Below are positions 16,813-24,555 of a stretch of DNA of 64,000 nucleotides, one piece after another. Below the pieces are notes generated by a model. It was not told the DNA's origin. It made no database searches and worked only from the letters and a program-made list of their open reading frames with translations. Origin of the DNA: Deltaproteobacteria bacterium (lineage in GTDB: Bacteria; Myxococcota; JACRCW01); the NCBI GenBank assembly GCA_016218805.1, contig JACRCW010000157.1:1-64000 (forward strand), in the 5' to 3' direction. Made by a program: the position numbers and the translations under genes. Each line of letters opens with the position of its first letter. The stretch's first letter is position 1.

Positions 16813-17424
16813 TTGCGCGCGCGCCTGCTGACTGGCCGGCAGCTCCATGACGAGGTCATCCGCGCGCGCCTGTTGGGTGCGCGGCGCTCCGTGCTCATTG
16901 CCACGGCCAACGTGAAGGCCATGCTGGTGGAATCCGGCGGGCGCTGGATCCCCATCATTGAGGCGCTGGCGGAGCTGGCCCGCCGCGGCGTGGAGACCCG
17001 CATCCTGCACGCGGACCGCCCATCCCGCCCGTTCCGCGACGCGTTGCAGCGGCACCGCCGCGCGCTGGCGGGGCGGCTGGAAATGCGCGTCTGCCCGCGC
17101 GTCCACTTCAAGCTGGTGCTGGTGGACGGGGGGTGGGCCTACCTGGGCAGCGCCAACCTCACCGGCGCGGGCCTGGGCGCCAAGGACGAGGCCCGGCGCA
17201 ACTTTGAGATCGGGTTGGGCACGGACGACCCGGAGGTGCTGGACCACGCGGACGCGGTGTTCCACGCCGTGTGGAACGGCGCCGAATGCGGCGCGTGCCG
17301 CCTGCGCGACCTGTGTCCCGCACCGCTGGGACCCGCCGCGCCGCGCGCCGCCCGTCGTCGTCCCAGCGGCGCACCGTCCGGCCTGGAGCTGGGACGCCCG
17401 CGCCGCCTGCCCATCCCGCGCTGA
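16813..17424 (+). CDS. Phospholipase D-like domain protein (single HKD motif)
   Basis: The 203-residue protein has one HKD motif, VHFKLVLVDGGWAYLGSANLT (read in parts), at about residues 97-116: H-x-K-x4-D followed by the conserved GSAN. PLD-superfamily members with one motif usually work as dimers and include nucleases and lipid-modifying enzymes. After the domain comes a small Cys cluster (CGACRLRDLC) and a basic Pro/Arg tail. There is no signal peptide. TTG 16813 begins 3 bases past the methyltransferase stop. A nuclease role next to RNA-modification genes is possible but not shown. Confidence 0.75.
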   Translation: MRARLLTGRQLHDEVIRARLLGARRSVLIATANVKAMLVESGGRWIPIIEALAELARRGVETRILHADRPSRPFRDALQRHRRALAGRLEMRVCPRVHFKLVLVDGGWAYLGSANLTGAGLGAKDEARRNFEIGLGTDDPEVLDHADAVFHAVWNGAECGACRLRDLCPAPLGPAAPRAARRRPSGAPSGLELGRPRRLPIPR

Positions 17425-17511
17425 GCAGTGGGGCAAGGTCGCATGGTGTGTGCGTGACGTGATCACCAGCGGGAGCGTATCGTTCCGGCAACCACTGCAT
17501 GGAGGTAGCAC
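17425..17511. promoter_or_regulatory. Intergenic region with a 7-bp inverted repeat before the beta-helix lipoprotein
   Basis: GCAGTGG (17425-17431) and CCACTGC (17492-17498) are exact inverted copies enclosing the whole space between the PLD-like gene and the next gene. TATCGT at 17478-17483 could serve as a -10 box, and GGAGGT at 17502-17507 is a good ribosome site for ATG 17512. Whether the repeat acts as a long stem or is chance is unclear. Confidence 0.25.
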
Positions 17512-20500
17512 ATGGCGACGGGGAATCGCTGGACGGGTCTGCTTGCGGCATCGTTGTGCCTGGGCGTGTTCTCGGGGTGCGGCGGGTGTTCGGTCACCTC
17601 CGCACCGGGCGAGGGAGAGGACGACGCCGGTCCCAACCAAACCACCGGTGACGGCGGCAACAACACCGCGGGCAGTTCGTCGGGCACCGGGTCCTCCGGC
17701 GCGGGTTCCTCCGGCACTCCCGCCTCCGGCACGTCGCAGGACGTGTCGTCGGGCGGCACCGCCACCTCCGACCTCGGCGCGTCGTCCGCAGGCCAGGGCT
17801 CCTCGCTCGGCACTTCGTCATCGGGTGGGCAGGCGTCCTCCCTCGCCGGCGGTTCGTCCGGCAGCCAGGCGTCGTCCATGACGGCCGCCTCGTCGGCGGG
17901 TGGCGCGTCCTCCGCCGGCACCGCCAGTTCGCTGGCCAGCGCCTCCTCCGGGACGGTGGCGTCGTCGCTCGGGACCGCATCTTCCACGGGGAGCGCCACC
18001 TCCCTGCCGGCGGGGAGTTCGTCCGCCACCCCGGCCACTTCCCTGCCTGTCTCCTCCTCCTCCGCCGGTGGCGCCACCTCGGCGCCTCCCGGTTCGTCGT
18101 CGGGCAGCACCGTGATCTCGTCCTCCGGTACGCCACCGGCGTCGTCGTCCGCGGCGGCTCCGTCGTCCTCGGCGGCGCAACCGTCGTCATCCGCGGCCGC
18201 GCCCTCATCTTCTGCCGCGGCGCCCTCGTCTTCTGCTGCGGCGCCCTCCTCCAGCGGCTGCCCGGCACCGGGCACCGTGGCGGGCTCCGGTTGCACGGGC
18301 AACGGTACGGCGTGTGACACCGCCACCGGCAACATCCTCACCTGCCAGGCGGCCGGCGGTTGCAGCACATGGGTCCAGACGTCGGACTGCGTGGCTCAGC
18401 AGCTGGTGTGCAGCACCGCGGCGGGCGCCCCCGCCTGCCTGTGCGCCCCCAACTCCACCGGTGATCTGTACGTGGACTCCGTCAACGGCAGCGACGCGGT
18501 CACCGCGGGCCTGCGCCCCACCGGTGTGGCGGACCCCGCCGGTTGCCGGTTCGGGACGCTCACCTACGCGTTGTCCCAGGTGACCACGGGGCACCAGGTC
18601 ATCGCCACGGGTGCCGGCGGCAGCGGCATGACGTTCACCAGCGGCTCGTCGCTGACCAACAGTGAGACCTTCCCGCTCAACGTCCCGGCTGACGTGGCGC
18701 TCACCACCAGCGACGCGCCGCTCAACCCTGCGCGGTACACCATCGTCGTCAACAGCGGCGGGTTGGGTGTCACCCTGGCGGACGGAGCCGAACTCAGTGG
18801 CTTCACGGTCGCCGCGGGCGCCGGCGTCACCACTCCCGTGGCGCTGGCCACCTGCACCGCCGGCAGCGTGTTGGTGGATACCGTGGCCATGACCGGGATG
18901 ATGTCCGGCGCCATCACCGTCCACGGCGTGCAGGCGTCCGGCACGTGCGCCGCCACCGTGCTCTCCTTCACGCCCACCGGCCTGTCCGGCAGCGGTGTCC
19001 GCCACGTTTCCACGGGCGCCAGCACCATCACCGGCTCCACGTTTGTCTCCAATACCCGCGGTATCCACCAGACCGCGGGCACGGTGACCGTGGCCTCCGG
19101 CACCACCATCACCGCCAGCACGGGCCGCGGCGTGCTGGTGGACCCGGGCAACGGCACCGCGGCCACGTTCTTCGCCACCGGTCTCACCGTGCAGACCAGC
19201 AGCGCCGCGGGCATTGGCCTGATCCCCGTCACGGGGGCCACGGTGACCGCCACGCTGGACAACTGCACCCTCACGGGCAACGGGCGCGGCAATCCCATCG
19301 CATCCGGAGTGGAAATCAGCGGCGCGGTCACCGCCACGCTCACGGGCGTCACCGCCACCGGCAACTCCCGCGCGGGTCTCCAGGTCGGCGGTGGCACGGT
19401 CACTGTGGTCGGTGGTGCGTTTGACGCCAACGGTCCTCCGTCCAGCTCCGTCCCCGGTGTCAGCGGCGGCATGGAGGTGATCGGCGGGACGGTCACCATC
19501 ACCGGCCCGACGACGGCAGGCGGCAACAACCAGAACGGCGTGGCCCAGGCCGGCGGGACCATCACCGCGGCTGACCTGACCACCGGCCGCAACCAGGTCG
19601 CCGGTGTGGCCATCGTCGGCGGATCCTTCAGCGGTGACCGCCTGGTGTCCTCCAACAACCGCGGCCGGGGCGTGCACGTGCTGCTGGGCAACTCGCCCGG
19701 CATGGCGCTGACCAACGTGCGCCTGACCGACCCCACGCTCAGCCTCAACACCCTGCAGGGCATGGACGTGCAGGCGCCCTCCATCCTCAGCCCCGTGGTT
19801 GGCCTCCACGGCATCGTGTCCGTCACGGACAACGGCCTGGTCACCGGCAGCCTCGGCACCGCGGCCAGCGGCCTGCGCTTTGCGGGCGGCACGGTCACCC
19901 TTGGCGGGAACGTGGGTGACAAGGTGGACGTCGCCGGCAATGGCCTGTTCGGCATCCACCTCGCCGGAGCGCAGGTCACCATGACGGCCGCGGCTGTCCA
20001 TGAGAACGGGATGGTCATTGCGGGCTTCCCCATTGGCGGCGGCCTGGCGGTCACGCCGGAAACCGGCGTGGCCATGAACGTCTCCGGCGGCGAGATCAGC
20101 CGGAACAACGGTTATGGTGTCGTGGTCTCCCGTGCCCCGGCGCTGGCCGGCGGGCAGAACTCGCTGCTGCTTACCGGCGCGGACATCCATGACAACCCGC
20201 TCAACGGCGTGCGCGTGGCCCCGCCCCCCGCGGGCTACGGCCTCCCCAATGGCCCGGTGGCGGCCAGCTTCAACAGCCTGAGCATCCACCACAATGACGC
20301 CACCGGCGTGTACCTGGAGAACACCAATGGCGGCGGCACCGCGGTGGCCCTGACCACCAATGACATCTTCAAGAACGGCACCACTGGGGTCATTACCCCC
20401 GTGGGCGGACTGGAAATCCACAACCAGATTTCACTGGGGACGTTTGCCGGCAACAAGCTGCATGACAACGCGGGGCACCAGATGCGCGTGCAACAGAACG

Positions 20501-20742
20501 TCACCGTGGATCTCTCCAGCCCCACCGGCGGCACCTGCGGCGCACGCAACAACGAGTTCTACTGCTACGGGCCGGGCGCCATGGGGCTGCAGGTGATGGG
20601 CGCCCCCGGCTTGGTCACCGCCGGCAACAACGGCTGGCATAACGACCCAGCCCAGTCGGGGACGGACTACTCCGTCGGGGTCCTCCCCAGCCCGTGGACG
20701 GAGTGCACGCCGTCGCCGTCACCGCGCGTGTGCATGCCCTGA
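17512..20742 (+). CDS. Large Ser-linker parallel beta-helix lipoprotein
   Basis: The 1076-residue surface protein has a lipoprotein signal (ASLCLGVFSGCGGCS, lipobox VFSGC). Residues about 43-247 form a low-complexity linker of SSG/SSA repeats, ending in five near-identical 7-residue units SSSAAAP. A Cys-containing module (about 248-310) follows, then a long run of short strand-turn repeats (TVASGTTITASTGRGVLVDP, VTATLTGVTATGNSRAGLQV) to about residue 1050, typical of right-handed parallel beta-helices (pectate-lyase-like PbH1 repeats). I see no catalytic signature of a particular polysaccharide lyase. It is probably displayed on the outer membrane as an adhesin or glycan-binding protein, the linker keeping the helix off the surface. 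SD GGAGGT precedes ATG. Confidence 0.85.
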   Translation: MATGNRWTGLLAASLCLGVFSGCGGCSVTSAPGEGEDDAGPNQTTGDGGNNTAGSSSGTGSSGAGSSGTPASGTSQDVSSGGTATSDLGASSAGQGSSLGTSSSGGQASSLAGGSSGSQASSMTAASSAGGASSAGTASSLASASSGTVASSLGTASSTGSATSLPAGSSSATPATSLPVSSSSAGGATSAPPGSSSGSTVISSSGTPPASSSAAAPSSSAAQPSSSAAAPSSSAAAPSSSAAAPSSSGCPAPGTVAGSGCTGNGTACDTATGNILTCQAAGGCSTWVQTSDCVAQQLVCSTAAGAPACLCAPNSTGDLYVDSVNGSDAVTAGLRPTGVADPAGCRFGTLTYALSQVTTGHQVIATGAGGSGMTFTSGSSLTNSETFPLNVPADVALTTSDAPLNPARYTIVVNSGGLGVTLADGAELSGFTVAAGAGVTTPVALATCTAGSVLVDTVAMTGMMSGAITVHGVQASGTCAATVLSFTPTGLSGSGVRHVSTGASTITGSTFVSNTRGIHQTAGTVTVASGTTITASTGRGVLVDPGNGTAATFFATGLTVQTSSAAGIGLIPVTGATVTATLDNCTLTGNGRGNPIASGVEISGAVTATLTGVTATGNSRAGLQVGGGTVTVVGGAFDANGPPSSSVPGVSGGMEVIGGTVTITGPTTAGGNNQNGVAQAGGTITAADLTTGRNQVAGVAIVGGSFSGDRLVSSNNRGRGVHVLLGNSPGMALTNVRLTDPTLSLNTLQGMDVQAPSILSPVVGLHGIVSVTDNGLVTGSLGTAASGLRFAGGTVTLGGNVGDKVDVAGNGLFGIHLAGAQVTMTAAAVHENGMVIAGFPIGGGLAVTPETGVAMNVSGGEISRNNGYGVVVSRAPALAGGQNSLLLTGADIHDNPLNGVRVAPPPAGYGLPNGPVAASFNSLSIHHNDATGVYLENTNGGGTAVALTTNDIFKNGTTGVITPVGGLEIHNQISLGTFAGNKLHDNAGHQMRVQQNVTVDLSSPTGGTCGARNNEFYCYGPGAMGLQVMGAPGLVTAGNNGWHNDPAQSGTDYSVGVLPSPWTECTPSPSPRVCMP
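18139..18255 (+). repeat. 21-bp tandem repeat coding the SSSAAAP linker
   Basis: Five consecutive 21-base units encode SSSAAAP (one copy SSSAAQP) inside the beta-helix lipoprotein linker. Units differ at third codon positions, so the repeat is kept at the protein level and is not freshly duplicated. Confidence 0.85.
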
Positions 20743-20760
20743 CGTTGGAGCGCCTCCCGC

Positions 20761-21294
20761 ATGCGGCTCCGCCACCACGTCCTGGCCTCACCCCTGGGTG
20801 AGCTGTTGGGCGTGGTCACGGATGAAGGCGCCGTCCGTTCCCTGCTGTTTGTGGAGCGTGACGGGGCGGACCGCGCGCTGGAGGCGCTGGGCCAAGCGGG
20901 AAACGACCTCCAGCACGACCAGGCCGCGCTGGCCAACCTGGCCGGCCAGCTGGCCGCGTACTTTGACGGGCGCCAGCGCAGCTTTGACCTGGCACTGGCG
21001 CCGGAAGGCACGGAGTTTGAGCGGCGCGTGTGGGCGGAACTGGTGCGCATCCCCTACGGCGAGACCCGCTCCTACCGGGACGTGGCGGTGGCCGTGGGGG
21101 CCGCCGGTGCCGAACGGGCCGTGGGCCGGGCCAACGGCCGCAACCCGGTGGCCATCATCATCCCGTGCCACCGGGTGGTGGGAGCCGACGGGAAGCTGGT
21201 GGGCTACGCCGGCGGGTTGTGGCGCAAGGAGCACCTGCTGCAGCTGGAGGGCGCACTCAAACAGCGTGCGCTGTTCCCCAGCTGGACGCCCTGA
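20761..21294 (+). CDS. ogt: Methylated-DNA--protein-cysteine methyltransferase
   Basis: This 177-residue DNA-repair protein removes O6-alkyl groups from guanine by transferring them to its own cysteine. The active site is IIIPCHRVVG, followed by GYAGGLWRKEHLLQLEG. The helix-turn-helix region is FERRVWAELVRIPYGETRSYRDVA and the arginine finger lies in RAVGRANGRNP. There is an N-terminal domain of about 75 residues and no Ada domain, so it is Ogt-type. It starts at ATG 20761, 18 bases after the lipoprotein gene, and converges with the Cys-rich lipoprotein at 21299. Confidence 0.95.
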   Translation: MRLRHHVLASPLGELLGVVTDEGAVRSLLFVERDGADRALEALGQAGNDLQHDQAALANLAGQLAAYFDGRQRSFDLALAPEGTEFERRVWAELVRIPYGETRSYRDVAVAVGAAGAERAVGRANGRNPVAIIIPCHRVVGADGKLVGYAGGLWRKEHLLQLEGALKQRALFPSWTP

Positions 21295-21298
21295 GGCG

Positions 21299-22522
21299 TC
21301 AGCTGCACATCGGCGTGGCGCAGGTGCCGCCGCTGGTGTTGCTGTCGCACCACTCGGACGTGCACTGGCTGTCCCGGTCACACGGCTGCCCGTCCGCCTG
21401 GGCCGCGCCGCACACGTCGTTGCGCAGGCAGATGTCGCTCTGGCATTCGGCCCGGGACTGACAGGCGCTCCCGTTGGCCAGCCTGGCGCGGCAGGTACAG
21501 GAGAACGAGCCCCCTGACGTGTTGAACTCCGCCCGCAGGCCCGCGGCGCACGCCAGTGACGGCTCTGTCGCGCCCAGGGCGGCGCACGGCTGGCCCTCAC
21601 CCGGAGCGGCGGAGAAGGGTGCGCAGGTGCCCGCCGTGGACGTTGCCGAGGTCAGCTTGCACAGATGCCTGCAGGCGGTGGTCATCACGTCACACGCCGC
21701 GCCGTCCGCCGCCAGCGCCTTGCAGGTGTGGGTGGCGCCGTCGCAGTGGAGATCCGCGCGGCAGTCCGCGTTGTCGCCGCCACAGGGTTGGTTCTCCGCC
21801 GCCGGCGCCTTGCACGTGCTGCTGCCAAACGCCCCGGCGCAGTCCAGGTTCCCCGCACAGAAACTGGATTCGCAGGACGCGTTGAGCCCCGCCGGCGGGT
21901 CCGCGGCAACGCACGTGCTGCTGGGGCCGCATTCGTAGCTCTGACAGTCACTGCCGGAGGTGCACGGCTGGCCGTCAGCCTTGGGCGCCACGCAGGTCCG
22001 GCAGTCCGGCTTGTCCGTGCGCGAATTGCAGCGCAGCCCGGTGTCACACGCGCGGGGCGAGAAGTCCCCGCCCGCGGTGGTGCAGTCGCCGCCCGCCGCA
22101 ATGGGCTGGGTGGGATGCGCGGCCAGCTCGCAGTCGGCGTTGTCGTTGAACGGGTCGCTGGTGCACGCGGCGGTGGCAAACGACGCCTTGCAGGCGGACG
22201 CGTGCGCCGCGTCCAGCGTGAGTGCCTCGTTGAGCATCTGCTTGAAGGACTTGCCCAGCATCACCGAGTACATGGCGTCCAGCGTCGCGTAGTAGTCCTC
22301 GCACGCGGCCGCGTCGGCATAGTTGCGCCCGCGCGTGGCCGCGCAGCGCTCCTCAAACGCGCATATCAGTGGGACCAGCTCAGACAGGTAGAAGTCACCC
22401 ACGTCGTTGGAGCCGCCCCCGGAGGACGTCCCGCCGCCGGACGAGCCCCCGCCGCCTCCCGGCGAACAGGCCAGCGCCACGCCAACCACCGCCACCAGCC
22501 CCACCCGACTCATGCGCACCAT
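21299..22522 (-). CDS. Cys-rich secreted lipoprotein with EGF/dickkopf-like repeats
   Basis: The 407-residue protein has signal MVRMSRVGLVAVVGVALACSP (lipobox ALAC) followed by a Gly/Ser linker. A helical module of about 100 residues (LSELVPLICAFEERCAAT to CKASFATAAC) comes next. The remaining 270 residues have closely spaced cysteines in recurring units of the form DGxPCxxDxxCxSxxC. Such modules are common on large myxobacterial surface proteins; their partners are unknown. ATG 22522 is supported by AGGGAG about 8 bases upstream. It is divergent from the REC-like/PATAN gene with 110 bases between. Confidence 0.82.
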   Translation of the reverse strand: MVRMSRVGLVAVVGVALACSPGGGGGSSGGGTSSGGGSNDVGDFYLSELVPLICAFEERCAATRGRNYADAAACEDYYATLDAMYSVMLGKSFKQMLNEALTLDAAHASACKASFATAACTSDPFNDNADCELAAHPTQPIAAGGDCTTAGGDFSPRACDTGLRCNSRTDKPDCRTCVAPKADGQPCTSGSDCQSYECGPSSTCVAADPPAGLNASCESSFCAGNLDCAGAFGSSTCKAPAAENQPCGGDNADCRADLHCDGATHTCKALAADGAACDVMTTACRHLCKLTSATSTAGTCAPFSAAPGEGQPCAALGATEPSLACAAGLRAEFNTSGGSFSCTCRARLANGSACQSRAECQSDICLRNDVCGAAQADGQPCDRDSQCTSEWCDSNTSGGTCATPMCS

Positions 22523-22615
22523 GTCATCTCCCTGGGGACGTTGTGCCCCTCGCCAGACCGGCGCGCGCTCATAGCGCGGGCCCCATGTCCCTCGCCATCG
22601 GGAGGGCGGCTCGCC

Positions 22616-22632
22616 TATGCTGCGCACATCCC
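22616..22632 (+). promoter_or_regulatory. Candidate -10 box with short leader
   Basis: TATGCT at 22616-22621 ends 11 bases before ATG 22633, and there is no Shine-Dalgarno sequence in the interval. The transcript of the REC-like/PATAN gene may start within a few bases of the initiation codon. Confidence 0.3.
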
Positions 22633-23880
22633 ATGAACAAGGCCGTGCTCCTCGTGGACACCAACTCGTTCCGGCGCGCGGCCCTGGCCAAGGCGTTCGC
22701 GGTGCACCGGGTCTCCGTGGCGGAAGCACCCTCCCTGTTCCAGGGGATTGCGGCGCTGGGGCGCGCGGATTTCTCAGTGCTGTTGGTGGGGGAGGGGCGC
22801 CCGGCATCCATGCGCGGCCTGTGCCGCCTGGCGCGCAAGCGGCATCCGTCCATCCACATCCTGGTGCTGCAGCGCTCCGGCGGCAGCCTGGAGGCCGTGC
22901 GGCAGGCCACCGGCGTGACGCTGCACGGCGTGGACGGGGACGCCGCGGCGGCGGAGGTGGTGTCCCGCGTGGAGGCGCTGCAGAAGATGCCCGCGCCCAT
23001 GGAATATGACCCGCTGCACACCGCGCTGGTGCAGGTGGACGTGGCTGCCGCGCTGGCTGAGGAACAGGAGCACCCGCCCGAGGACGAGGACGTGTTTGCG
23101 GAGCCGGACCTGGCCGGCGCCGCTCCCGGCGAGGCCCCGCTGATGGAGGGCACGCTGGACAATGAAGGCGGCGCACCGCTCCTGATGGGCCTGTTTGCCC
23201 AGGAGGCCACCGGCACGCTGGCGGTAGACGCTGGCCCGGCGCGCGGGCGCTACCGGTTTGCCGCGGGGGAACCGGTGGGCCTGGACGAGGACGACGACGC
23301 CCTGTGGGCCGCCCTGCTCCGGACCCACCGCGTCAAGGAGGGCACCGCGCGTCCCGCCGCCCGCGCCGGCGGCCTGGCCGAGGCGCTTTTGAAGGGCGGC
23401 GCGCTCACGGGGGACGCCCTGCGCCGGCACCTGCAGGACGAGCTCAAAGACCGCCTGCGCCCGCTGGTGGGCCAGAAGGAAGGCGCGTGGCGGTTTGTGG
23501 AGGCCGCCGCCGCCGCGGATGACGCGCCCCGCGTCAATCCCTTCAGCATCATCCTGGAGCACTTCCGGCGCTCCATGAGCCCGGACCGCCTGCTCGTCGT
23601 GGGGCGCGAGCTGCAGGGCCGCTACCTGGTGCCCGGCACGGCGCTGGCGCTGGCGGCCTCCAAGCTGGCCGGGTTTGTCAAAGGGGCGGACGTGGCGGCG
23701 CTCATCAACGGCCAGTGCACCGTGGGCCAGTTCTACGAGGCCACCCGCCTGGACCTGCTGATGGGCGCGCTGGTGGTGCTCACGCTGGAAGCGGCCCAGC
23801 TGGTGAGCATGGCGGACAAGCCGCAGGCCGCGGATGCACCGCGCGTGGCGCTGGCGCGGGTTTCAACGGGGGACACCTGA
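22633..23880 (+). CDS. REC-like plus PATAN (DUF4388) signalling protein
   Basis: The 415-residue cytoplasmic protein begins with a receiver-like fold (AVLLVDTNSFRRAALAKAF, then FSVLLVGEGRP). The expected phosphoacceptor Asp at the end of strand 3 is not obvious (LLVGEG), so it may be a pseudo-receiver. After an acidic linker (about 140-175) comes a PATAN/DUF4388 domain (GLFAQEATGTLAVDAGPARGRYRFAAGEPVG) and a long helical C-terminus. PATAN domains are protein-interaction modules of motility and signalling networks in myxobacteria and cyanobacteria. The GAF-domain gene follows 34 bases later, and the two probably form one unit. Confidence 0.8.
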   Translation: MNKAVLLVDTNSFRRAALAKAFAVHRVSVAEAPSLFQGIAALGRADFSVLLVGEGRPASMRGLCRLARKRHPSIHILVLQRSGGSLEAVRQATGVTLHGVDGDAAAAEVVSRVEALQKMPAPMEYDPLHTALVQVDVAAALAEEQEHPPEDEDVFAEPDLAGAAPGEAPLMEGTLDNEGGAPLLMGLFAQEATGTLAVDAGPARGRYRFAAGEPVGLDEDDDALWAALLRTHRVKEGTARPAARAGGLAEALLKGGALTGDALRRHLQDELKDRLRPLVGQKEGAWRFVEAAAAADDAPRVNPFSIILEHFRRSMSPDRLLVVGRELQGRYLVPGTALALAASKLAGFVKGADVAALINGQCTVGQFYEATRLDLLMGALVVLTLEAAQLVSMADKPQAADAPRVALARVSTGDT

Positions 23881-23914
23881 GGCCGCCCCGCGCTGGGGGC
23901 TCGGAGGAGGGAAC

Positions 23915-24433
23915 ATGGAGAAGGTGAAGAAGCTGGTGGGGGAGGTCCGGTCGGACCCCTCCAAGCGTGAAGAGATGTTCCGGGAGGTCTGCCGTTACGT
24001 CGTGGAGAAGGTGAAATCCACCCGCGCCAGCGTGTGGAGCTTCAATGCCGCCGGCACCGCCATTGTGTGCGATTGCATGCTGGACGACCTGGAGGGCAAG
24101 TACAGCAGCGGCACGCGCCTGAACGAGGACGACTTCCCGCAGTACTTCAAGGCCATCAAGGACGACCTCAAGGTGGTTGCGCCGGACGCGCGCACGCACC
24201 CCGCCACGGCGTGCTTCCGGGATGCGTACTTTGACCCGCTGGACATCAAGAGCCTGCTGGACTTTGTGGTCCTGGCTGGGAAGGAGCCGGTGGGCATCCT
24301 GTGCTGCGAACACTGCGGCGAGATCAAACACTGGTCAGCCGCGGACGCGGACGTGCTGCACCAACTGTCCACCGTGCTGGGCCTGGTCTGGCGGCAGAAA
24401 CCCCGTCCATCCGCGGGCGCGGCTGGCCTGTAA
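23915..24433 (+). CDS. Single GAF-domain protein
   Basis: The 172-residue protein consists almost wholly of a GAF domain: EEMFREVCRYVVEKVKSTRASVWSFN (in parts), ATACFRDAYFDPLDIKSLLDFVV, then GILCCEHCGEIKHWSAADADVL and a last helix. GAF domains bind small ligands such as cyclic nucleotides, haem or metals. Several Cys/His residues (CDC, LCCEHCG) near the usual pocket could hold a metal or a redox switch, which is inference. ATG 23915 follows GGAGGAGGG closely. No output domain is attached, so it probably acts with another protein, perhaps the preceding PATAN protein. Confidence 0.82.
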   Translation: MEKVKKLVGEVRSDPSKREEMFREVCRYVVEKVKSTRASVWSFNAAGTAIVCDCMLDDLEGKYSSGTRLNEDDFPQYFKAIKDDLKVVAPDARTHPATACFRDAYFDPLDIKSLLDFVVLAGKEPVGILCCEHCGEIKHWSAADADVLHQLSTVLGLVWRQKPRPSAGAAGL

Positions 24434-24490
24434 CCACCGGATATCAAATAAGAACGACCGATTTTCGCGATCCTCGCATGACGCTGTGCG

Positions 24491-24519
24491 TTGACGGGTC
24501 GGGAATGGTGGGATAGGTG
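24491..24519 (+). promoter_or_regulatory. Candidate sigma70-type promoter for the Kazal/CUB lipoprotein
   Basis: TTGACG (24491-24496) and TAGGTG (24514-24519) are separated by 17 bases in the 122-base gap ahead of the gene at 24556. The first half of this gap (24440-24475) is visibly richer in A and T than its surroundings. Confidence 0.35.
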
Positions 24520-24555
24520 CGCACCCGCTTGGGGGAGGGCCCCCGGAGGTGCGTG

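Noticed and set aside
18139-18255. Possible CRISPR-like array (regular 21-base periodicity)
   Set aside because: The period is one in-frame peptide repeat without spacers, and no cas genes are present.
18205-20421. Long minus-strand frame opposite the beta-helix lipoprotein
   Set aside because: Low-complexity His/Gly/Asp composition and no motif; the plus-strand gene has a signal peptide, linker and repeats.
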